From Bolinopsis microptera (lineage: Eukaryota > Ctenophora > Tentaculata > Lobata > Bolinopsidae): a stretch of DNA of 64,000 nucleotides. The position numbers were made by a program, and so were the translations under genes. Location: contig NC_087074.1 in assembly GCF_026151205.1 (NCBI RefSeq), positions 7,915,726-7,979,725 on the forward strand, read 5' to 3'. The notes beneath the pieces were generated by a model, which worked only from the letters and a program-made list of their open reading frames with translations, had not been told where the DNA came from and made no database searches. Positions 48,300 to 56,990 of this stretch are shown here, one piece after another. Each line of letters opens with the position of its first letter. Position 1 is the first letter of the stretch.

Positions 48300-50654
48300 A
48301 TGATCGATAAAGAGAGCTCTGCAATAGTAAATTGCAGAGTTAAAGAACAAACGAGGAACGAATCACTAGATGGTATAACCCTGGACTCTTACTCTCAGAG
48401 TCTCAACTGTTGGATCAAACTCCCGGAGTCCAGCGAGCTAAATGTTGGACTTGCTCGGAGACACCACACTGCTGTCGCTTGGAAGGACTCCATCTACATA
48501 TTCGGTGGATGTTTCTCCAATGACAGCATCAGTGAGCTGCCAGGAAATGGGAACGGTTTGAATGACATGATAAGTTTCAACATAACAGAGAGGGTCTGGA
48601 AAATAGTGCAACCTCAAACCAGACCACCAGCTCCTAGATACAATCACACTGCAGTGGTCTACGAGAACTCTATGATGATATTCGGAGGTTTCAGTCAGAC
48701 CAACAAGAATGATGTTCACCAGTTCCGGTTTGATCGCCAGGTCTGGACCCCTTGGGTACACATCTCAGGAACCCAGCCCAACCCACGGTCAGCTAACTGT
48801 GCTTTTGTGTATGATGCTCACATGTGGATATTTGGTGGCTATGATGGTCGGAACAAGCTGAATGACATGTGGATGTTACCACTGGATGATGATAATCCAA
48901 CATGGAAGAAAGTAGAACAACATGGTCAGATCCACCCTCCAGTTCTCCACGCAGTCTGTGCTGTTATTGACGATAAGCTTTACACATTCTCAGGGTTGTG
49001 TGGTGCTTCAACCTCTAACGACATCCTCTCTTTCAACCTAACAACAAAGACATGGTCCATAGTCCTGCCTGATCTGATTAACAATTGTTGTGCCGCACCT
49101 GATAGGAGACGCGGACACACCATGGTATCTCACGGCAAGTGTCTTTACATCTTCGGGGGCCAGAACAACACTTCAAGATCCCCGAACGATCTGTTTTGTT
49201 TCGAACCGGAAGCCTCTGCCTGGCACATAGTTAAATCCAGGAACAAAGCCAGTAAACATGTCCCAAGTAACAGGTCTTACCATGCCGCCACCATCATCGA
49301 CAACATCATGTTCATCTCGGGGGGAGTCACTTTCAAAAAAGATCAAAGTGACAGGGGCTCCGACAATTTCTACTGCTTTATCTTTGCCTCCTTCCCAAAA
49401 TCTACCTTAAGAGAGGACCTATCTGGATTGCTGGATAACAAGATGTTATGTGATCTGGAGTTTGTGGTAGGAGAGGAACCTGAAAAGGAGTCCCTCTTTG
49501 CACACATATCTATAGTTGCTGCTCGGTCTCCGATACTGAGGATGAAAATAATGGACCAGTTAAACCAGTTATGCGATGCTAAAAACCACAAGAACCGTGA
49601 TCACATACTGACAGTTCTAGATCTGGACAATGGAGAGAGGGTAGTGCTGCCTTTTCCTAAAGTTTCATCTGCAGCTTTTAAAATAGTCCTGACTTTCATT
49701 TACACGGACAGAATCCCCCACTCTGTTAGAGAGGATGATAACAGTATTGTTACTCTGACTGATGTCTATGGAATTGCAAACTATTTCCAACTGTCTCGTC
49801 TGGAGAAGATCTGCATAACCTACATACAAAGTTACATCAGCATTGAAAATGCACTTTCAGCCCTCAAAGTTGCTAAGGATAGAAATCTTACTGAACTTGT
49901 CGGAGTGCTGGAAAACTTCATCATAAGAGATCAGAACTTCAAAGCCATCATAACTCGAGAAGAGTTCGAACTGCTGGAAAAATCAAGCATTATAGAGCTC
50001 ATCCGACTGAAAACCAACATAACAACAGCAATCCGATCACCTCACATTTCCAGTGACGCAGGACAACAGTCCTTGGAAGAGGACCTACAGGCCCTGATGG
50101 GAGATCAGCAGCTGAGTGACATCACCCTTACCATAGACGGGATCGCTAGGAGAGCTCACCGTGCTATTCTCCTTGCTAGATGTACTTACTTCAGGGGTAT
50201 GTACCGGTCCTTACCCCCACCACAGGACACAGTGGGTATCAAGATAGGTGAACTGGAACCCACTCCAGCTGCTTTTAACTCCCTTATGAACTATATTTAC
50301 TATAATGATACCGAAATACCTCCGGAGGATTCTTTGTACCTTTTTACTGCTGATAAATTCTACGGATTCTCCAACAACCAGCTGCAAGCGTACTGCAAGA
50401 AGAGTCTGGAAACGAACATTAAAACTTCAAATGTTATTGAAATTTTGAAAGCAGCTGATCAGGTAAATAGCGAGGATATGAAGTGCCACGCCCTGAAAAT
50501 GATTGCGGAGCATTTCACATTGGTGCAACCTTTACCAGCCTTCAGAACAATTAAACACTCTTTGTTGCTGGAGGTTACAGACTATGTTGCTACTCATATG
50601 AAGGGGAACAGAGTCATAACTCCTCATAACACCCCTAAAAACACCAAATCCTGA
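48300..50654 (+). CDS. LZTR1: LZTR1 orthologue, intronless
   Basis: A 784-residue single-exon protein with the full LZTR1 layout: six kelch repeats (about residues 50-370, with HHTAVAWKDSIYIFGG, RYNHTAVVYENSMMIFGG, MWIFGGYDG, RRGHTMVSHGKCLYIFGG), a first BTB-BACK unit (from about 377, CDLEFVVGE) and a second (from about 597, LSDITLTIDG). The second BACK region has the distinctive PPEDSLYLF and GFSNNQLQAYCKKSLETN segments. In other animals LZTR1 is a cullin-3 adaptor that ubiquitinates RAS-family GTPases on endomembranes. Length is close to the vertebrate protein. The start is the ATG at 48300; the frame is open three bases further to a GTG. A polyadenylation signal AATAAA lies at about 51134. 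Its lack of introns is unusual and suggests intron loss or an old retrocopy. Confidence 0.92.
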   Translation: MIDKESSAIVNCRVKEQTRNESLDGITLDSYSQSLNCWIKLPESSELNVGLARRHHTAVAWKDSIYIFGGCFSNDSISELPGNGNGLNDMISFNITERVWKIVQPQTRPPAPRYNHTAVVYENSMMIFGGFSQTNKNDVHQFRFDRQVWTPWVHISGTQPNPRSANCAFVYDAHMWIFGGYDGRNKLNDMWMLPLDDDNPTWKKVEQHGQIHPPVLHAVCAVIDDKLYTFSGLCGASTSNDILSFNLTTKTWSIVLPDLINNCCAAPDRRRGHTMVSHGKCLYIFGGQNNTSRSPNDLFCFEPEASAWHIVKSRNKASKHVPSNRSYHAATIIDNIMFISGGVTFKKDQSDRGSDNFYCFIFASFPKSTLREDLSGLLDNKMLCDLEFVVGEEPEKESLFAHISIVAARSPILRMKIMDQLNQLCDAKNHKNRDHILTVLDLDNGERVVLPFPKVSSAAFKIVLTFIYTDRIPHSVREDDNSIVTLTDVYGIANYFQLSRLEKICITYIQSYISIENALSALKVAKDRNLTELVGVLENFIIRDQNFKAIITREEFELLEKSSIIELIRLKTNITTAIRSPHISSDAGQQSLEEDLQALMGDQQLSDITLTIDGIARRAHRAILLARCTYFRGMYRSLPPPQDTVGIKIGELEPTPAAFNSLMNYIYYNDTEIPPEDSLYLFTADKFYGFSNNQLQAYCKKSLETNIKTSNVIEILKAADQVNSEDMKCHALKMIAEHFTLVQPLPAFRTIKHSLLLEVTDYVATHMKGNRVITPHNTPKNTKS

Positions 50655-51480
50655 AGTTGCGATATAAGGACCTTAGAGCCTTAGGACCGGAGATGTCTTT
50701 ATTATTTGTTGTGTTGATAATGGTATTTTGTTCTTTTCTCAGTATGTGTTCTGTTTCTCTGTTTAAATACTTAATGATGTAATATAGTCTCATACGCCTA
50801 AAAGGCAAATCAGTTTGGTAGTTGCTGAGCTTTCAAAAATTAAAAAATTTAAGGAGTTCAAAAGACGTAAAAATAGCTACCTTTTTCTTTGTCGTTAACT
50901 GCCAATAATTGGACTTTCATACATACATACAGCAAATTGTTGTAAATTAAATAACTTTTTACATAAAATTTCAATTCATGACAAGATTTCTTCCTGATTA
51001 TATTTTAATAAGCCGCTGGAATGAAATGAAACTAACACATTAATGTTTTAACCGAATTCTACTCATTTTGATTGATGTAAAATGTTCTTTTATTTTAAAA
51101 GCCGTTGAAATAGTTAACGAATTTTATTTCTTCAATAAATGTATTATTATATAATCTGAAGCTCGGATGTTTTGAAATCTTGATTTGCTTAGATTCCAAC
51201 CATAAAGTAAAATATTATTAACATAATTTTTCAATCTTCATGCGTAAGAGATCAAAAATTAATACTCGTTATTGGGTATCACCATATTATTATGAATGAA
51301 TAAATTTTCATTAAATTGATAAAGACATCCACTAAAAACTTTACCATCAGGCGTTAAAGAATATGAATTTAACTCCTCGTTTCTTCCTCAGAAAAAGGTT
51401 GGAATTTTCAGTTAAACTGAAATTTGAATGCTCCGAGTTGTGGGAAATTTTCTGTGAAAATAATGTGATCAAATATAATG
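50655..51480. other. LZTR1 3' UTR and spacer
   Basis: AT-rich, with AATAAA near 51134. No coding frame. Confidence 0.5.
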
Positions 51481-51515
51481 TACGTACATGCTAACAGGTG
51501 AGCGGTTTATATTTC

Positions 51516-52661
51516 ATGCTAACATCCGTGACAATCGGTTTGAATTTCAGATGCTGTACACTACACACCCTCACATCTAGTGTCTCCCTGTTCCGTGGTT
51601 CATCACGTGTTGTATCACGTGGTATGTCTACAATAGATCACTACAGAACACTTGGAGTCAACAAGGACGCAACGGCTGAGGAAATCAAAGCTAAATATAT
51701 CAAACTTTCTAAGGTACTGTGATATATTTTTACTGAAATAATGATTCAAGATGATAATACTTGAGGGATTACCCATTACCCATTACCCAAGAAACCAGTC
51801 CGTACACCAGTCCGCCATATTCGATATTCAGGCAATTCATTATTCCTATAACCGAGAAAACTTTTTATACCTAACGAGTAATTGTCACCAGGAATACCAT
51901 CCAGATAGGAACAAAGATAAGAATGCGTCAGAGAAGTTCGCAGAGATATCTAATGCTTATAAAACCCTCACAAATCTCACGTTTGTGGTCTTGTTTTTTA
52001 CATGTTATTATAATGTTATTACCTTTGTCACCATTAATTGGTGTTTATCAGCTTAGCTGGGCTTACTTTTGTGACGTTCGTTTAGCTAAGTTAAACCTCT
52101 TTTACCGATTTAAAGTAATTTTCGTTCTAATTATGTCAAATGTCGTAGGAAGCGGATAGAGTATGACGAACATTTTGATCTCTCTAAAAATCCTTATAAA
52201 GACACTCCTGAGTTTTATACAGGCGGTAAGAAAATTTGGATTATCTAACCTTTAGTTTATCATGAATCGAAATTTCAAAGTACCTAGTGCATTGTATTTA
52301 TCTGAATTATGTTGGATATATGTTAATGCTTGTAAAAACATTAATTGTAGTTATATTATGTTTGCATTTGTGACTTATGGCGGTATGATCACTTCACTTT
52401 TCAGTCAATCCTAATTACCGGCCCGGAAGAACCAGACTAGATTGGTACAAACAAAACCATGACGACGACTACCTGATAGAGAAAGCACAGGAAGCACAGA
52501 GCGCCACCTTTGAAGATCAATTCAGAGCTTTGCGCAAGAAATTAGCGTTAATAACTGTTGTTAAATTAGGTGGTTTAGGGTGTATAATCGGGGTGTACTG
52601 TTATACTGATAACCTGTGGATTCTTGGACTAGCTGTTGTTTATCTTTCCATGTTGAGATGA
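51516..52661 (+). CDS. J-domain protein 1, probably mitochondrial, C-terminal membrane anchor
   Basis: Four exons join in frame: 51516-51713, 51892-51980, 52149-52225 and 52405-52661, giving 206 residues. The N-terminus is rich in Arg, Ser and Thr without acids (FRCCTLHTLTSSVSLFRGSS), as in mitochondrial presequences. The J domain follows (DHYRTLGVNKDATAEEIKAK), with the catalytic HPD in YHPDRNKDKN. A linker has RTRLDWYKQNHDD, then come one or two membrane segments (VVKLGGLGCIIGVYCY and LGLAVVYLSM) at the C-terminus. J proteins stimulate Hsp70 ATPase. Layout resembles DNAJC30 or DNAJC4. Exon 2 appears to use a GTTTGT donor. First of three neighbouring J-domain genes. Confidence 0.8.
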
Positions 52662-53007
52662 CCATTGATGATCAGAGCCATTCACGGTCCTCATTTTGTG
52701 ATGATAGAAGTTAATTAAATCTTATTAAAACAGTTTCTGGAGTATTTGCCTCCATCGAGGTCTACTGTGTCAAATGTAAAATACTGATAATATTCAATTT
52801 AAGTTGAACTTTTCTACTACTTCTTTTACTGCACTAAAAAACATTATCAAACTACACATAAATTTTCAAACTAACGAAATAAAGATTATTGGTGATTCTC
52901 ATAATATTTAACTTCTTAACACATAACCGTGAACACCCATAATCCATATAGGTCGATGAGTCGGTATCTGGGGTCTGGGTATTTTCTAATCGGTGTCCGA
53001 TAAGTGT

Positions 53008-54054
53008 ATGCATTTTGCACTGGGACACCTCAAGTGGATACAACGTACTTGTATTATATCCGTGCTCTCCAGAAGTTCACATTACGATGTTCTGGGTGTG
53101 TCCAGGGCTGCTACTCACGAGCAGATAAAGAACAGATACTACGAGCTTAGCAAGGTTGGGTTTCCTAATTAGCAATTAACCTAATTGTCTAATTATCTTG
53201 ATGATATTATCATGATTATGTTAAGTTACCATCATGTTCGTCCAGTGTTTTGTTGGTCAATATATTACAAGCTAAAAGCTGGCTCCCCCTAGAAATATCA
53301 CCCGGATTTAAATGACTCTGAGGAGGGTGCAGACAAGTTCAGGGAGCTAGCAGAGGCTTACGAGGTCCTGGGAAATGTTGATGAGAGACGTACTTACGAT
53401 AAATTGCAAAAGTAAGTTGTTACCTTTGCTTCTGGTATTCAGCTGTTCAGTTTAACGCAATGTGTTTGAAAGAACCCCCACAAATGCTCAATGTATCACC
53501 AAAGATTGCTTGTTTTAGCTTCAAAATCAACAACAGTGTATCAACCCTTCTATTCCCAGTCAACCAGGAAAAGGCAACAGGGCAGGTACAGTGACAGTAA
53601 GTGAAGATTACAGCCAGCACCTGAGAGATAGGTTCAAATACACCCAAAGAAGTTCAAATTCCGGGTATCGACCTAAATACCGCAAGGCTGCAGCTGGAAG
53701 CTCTAGTTCTCGAACGTCTAGCATGAGCACACGAACTGGAACTGGTTTCTATGAACAGAGGGCTAAGGTACATAATATGATGGCAGAATTTATAGCTTAT
53801 TTTCTCGCTCAATGATTTACCGTGTTACTTATGTATTGTGTATGATAACTAAAGGCTGCTTTTCTTTCTTTAATAGATCTCACTGACTCCGCCCTAAATG
53901 TTGAATATTACTAACAATTGAACACTATCCGCAGCATTACACACAACAGCATATCAGTGCAAGAATGAGCGTACAAACATCGGAACCTAACATTGTTCTC
54001 GTTCTCGTTGTAGCGTTGTTCATGTTGACGTTCTGTGTTATAAACAAACGCTGA
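53008..54054 (+). CDS. J-domain protein 2, DNAJC30-like
   Basis: Four exons join in frame: 53008-53154, 53293-53411, 53560-53767 and 53935-54054, giving 197 residues. J domain begins [17 protein letters not shown] and carries HPD in [12 protein letters not shown] Ser-rich linker follows, then [15 protein letters not shown], recalling the F-Y-x-x-H-Y segment of DNAJC30, and a single C-terminal membrane span ([17 protein letters not shown]) with a short basic end. DNAJC30 is an inner-membrane mitochondrial J protein linked to respiratory function. The start has few basic residues but no acids. The gap to J-protein 1 is only about 350 bases. Confidence 0.8.
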
Positions 54055-54269
54055 TGCTAACTTTTCTGAATTGATAGTTCCGAATTTTAAGACTCCTGTC
54101 CAGCCAAGCTATGACTATCTAGATTCCTGACTACCATCAGAGGTGTTAAAACTGTTCCAAACCACTAACCAGTGTTCCAAGCTTGTTTCGTAATGTGGGT
54201 CATGTGCCAGTGTGCCAAACTCACCATAGAAGGGAACATATGGAAGGCGCGGCGTCATCGAATTCAACG

Positions 54270-54425
54270 GTGCGCACGCGAGTTCTTTGTTTTGATCGGA
54301 TCACGCGAGCTAGCTAGCTAGCGATCGCGTCGAACGATCGATCGACCGTACCCGATCGACATCATAAAATCGAGTGAATTAAGATCTCGATGATCGATAT
54401 AATCTGATATGATCAATCGATCAAG
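54270..54425. other. GATC/CGATCG-rich island between J-protein genes
   Basis: A short GC-richer patch packed with GATC, CGATCG and GCTAGC palindromes, unlike the AT-rich surroundings. No coding frame. Nature unknown. Confidence 0.5.
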
Positions 54426-54727
54426 CTAAACTAGTTGGTAGTGACACAACTAATGAAAATGAATATGTAGGAGATCTCATATCGGTGACCCAGTGAGATC
54501 GCGATTTTAGCATCATGAGTATATTTATTGTTTTATGAAATTAGGTTATACTTGAGTTTTCTAAATTATATCGATTGCAGAATTTGTATTTATAAGCATT
54601 TGGTTTCTCTACTTGTTCTACTCAATTGTTCTGCTCTGTTTTTTATACCCTCAGTCTTGAGGTATCGATTCATCAATGATCACTAAAGTCATAGGTTTTA
54701 GCAATGAATTTAAAATCTACCTGTAGG

Positions 54728-55700
54728 ATGTTAAAAGGAAGAATATGTACTAGAGTATACGGACCTACCATAATAAGGAGGACTGTGTTCGGTACGCAAT
54801 ACTGCTCTTTTCGTTTTATTGAAATGAAACCATGTTAGGATTTCGATTGTTCTGAATTTTGTATGCATTACAATTTAGATTAAAGATGCTAATTCTGGCA
54901 TTGTATATTTAACATATCCATACAACATGAGTTTTATCACTCTATTATCTAGGTGGAACTCAGACTAAAGATCCTTATAAACTATTGGGAGTGAATAGGA
55001 ATGCGAGTGATGCTGAAATAAAAGAAGCTTATCTCAAGAAAGTTAAGGTGGGCGGATTCTTCTGATAACTCCTCAAGTCTGATATAAATTTCATTCTGGT
55101 GAATCTTGAAACATATGACCTAAATTATTCGATTTTGTATTAATCACAATTAATTAAGGAGTTGTTTTGTGCTCTATATTCGACCCGTTTCTTCTTTGTC
55201 AGTGCCTTAAGTTAAAATGAGTGTAACATAAAGTTTTCCAGTTGTTACACCCAGACTTGAATCCTGGCCCAAAAGCAGCAATGCAGTTTATGGAGGTGAA
55301 ACAAGCTTACGATTTGATCGGTAAATCTGATAAAAGAAAGATCCACAGAACTGCCGAGAGTGTGTGAGTAGAAATTGTCACTTTTCTGGGTGTTTAGTAG
55401 AACAATACAGCCTATTAGCCGTATTTTTGCCACGAAAAGGTCCTATAGATCTCTTATCTGTAACTAAAACCTTGACCCAATATATGGACGATGAAGAGAA
55501 AATCTTTCATCAGGGGTAAAAATACGGGATTTGACGACGCCATGAAAAGGGCTATGGGAAATCAGAAAGACTGGATGTCAGACTTCGAGAACGCTCAGAA
55601 GACGACCGAAGATCGTTTCAACCGTAGAAAACAGCAAAGACAGCAGTTCGAGCAGCCTGATTTTGAGATGGGAAAGAAAGCCAACATGAGCGCCTTTGAG
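54728..55700 (+). CDS. J-domain protein 3, probably mitochondrial (3' end unresolved)
   Basis: Exons 54728-54791, 54953-55047, 55242-55363 and 55514-55700 join in frame. The first encodes a basic presequence-like start (MLKGRICTRVYGPTIIRRTV). The J domain begins DPYKLLGVNRNASDAEIKEA and has HPD in LLHPDLNPGP. The last placed exon is charged and ends at a GTAAAT donor after KKANMSAFE. A final exon with SNKDCRHPLPAQVW and a stop at about 55850-55895 is possible but weak. No membrane span is seen in the placed part. Third of the J-protein cluster; all three have intron positions around the HPD motif. Confidence 0.7.
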
Positions 55701-55981
55701 GTAAATATATATTATATATAGTTGTACTTCTACACAGTAATATAATAAGCGGTGTTGATTAGATCCTCGATATTCTATATTATGTATATCTTTATTGATT
55801 AATATTGAGAGAGCATCTCCCAAGTACCATTCCATTGTATTTCTAAGTCTAACAAGGATTGTCGCCACCCTTTACCCGCACAAGTTTGGTAAATTTAAGC
55901 ACGTTTCACTCAATTTAAGGTAATAGTCTGGCTAGCTGGAGAACATGCGTGCAGCCAGTATAATACATTAGTAATAGTATA

Positions 55982-56319
55982 GGTAGCGCAGTTGGTTAGA
56001 GCACCAGCTTTGCAATCGTAAGGCTGCGAGCGTCGTCGACGTTCTGCTAAGCCCTAAGGATCCCATAGGATCTATGCAGCCTCCCGGTTCACTCAGCCGA
56101 ATGCTCGAGAAATCGTGTGTGAGGGTTAAATGGGGAGCTGTGCAATAGTACAGCGAAAAAGCAAAAACTCAATGGATGGTTAGTGGTTACCTTAATGGGT
56201 GCCACATGCCTAGCATGAAATATTTACCTACTTACTTGCACTTGTGTAGGTCTGTAGAAGCATTAGAATCGGGCGTTGCCTGCCACAGGCTATCCCGAAT
56301 TTAGAAGCTTGCTTTAATA
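55982..56319 (+). mobile_element. tRNA-derived SINE, copy 1
   Basis: Begins GGTAGCGCAGTTGGTTAGAG, matching a pol III A box (TAGCGCAGTTGG). The B box is eroded. Flanked by the 9-base duplication AATAGTATA (55973-55981 and 56320-56328). Body shares CTCAGCCGAAT, CTCGAGAAATCG and GTGTGAGGGTTAAATG with copy 2. Confidence 0.88.
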
Positions 56320-56329
56320 AATAGTATAG

Positions 56330-56890
56330 TACATACAGTATGAATAATAGAAAAACATAATTTTTGGGCTGAGATATTCGTGGAGACAATCGCGATATGT
56401 CGCGGCAACCGTGAAAAATCGTGATTCGAATAGAAAACGCGTTTACGGAAGGTTACGTCTACGGTAAAGGTTCACGGACACTCTCTTTCTTATTTTGTGC
56501 CAAAATTTCGAGTCAAAGTAATAAATCATTTCTTTTTCAATAATGTGCTGATCTAAGTAAGGGTTTTTCTTTTTTTAAATTGGCACAGTAGATACAAAGT
56601 TTGATAAAAGTTTGACTTTTATAGACTTGACTACTGATGGGATTTAACATAAAATTTCCAACGGCAGGCTTCCTGGGAAACAAAGCTAGCTAAAATCTGT
56701 AATCTTGCGAAACATTTCTGTTCTTGCCTTGCAATCGATACAATATTTTATAAGATTACATGACCTCGCACTATTTTCTGATATCTTGATCTCTATGAAT
56801 ACAATAATCTATTGTGTGGCACCGAACTAAATGAATGGCATGTAAGGTAGCTGGGGACCAAGGGTATTGTGTAATTCTCTCAAATTAGCG
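56330..56890. other. Upstream region of the LDLa receptor
   Basis: No coding frame of note; AT-rich sequence between the SINE and the TATA box. Confidence 0.5.
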
Positions 56891-56898
56891 TATAAAAG
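56891..56898 (+). promoter_or_regulatory. TATA box of the LDLa-GPCR gene
   Basis: TATAAAAG 93 bases upstream of the ATG at 56991, a good TATA match at a plausible distance for a short leader. Confidence 0.5.
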
Positions 56899-56990
56899 GT
56901 CAAACCCTAGAAGCAACACTCGTCCTCAGTCATCGTCAGTTCTCTCAAGGAACCCAGCTCGTACTTCAATACACTTGAATAGAGGGGTAA

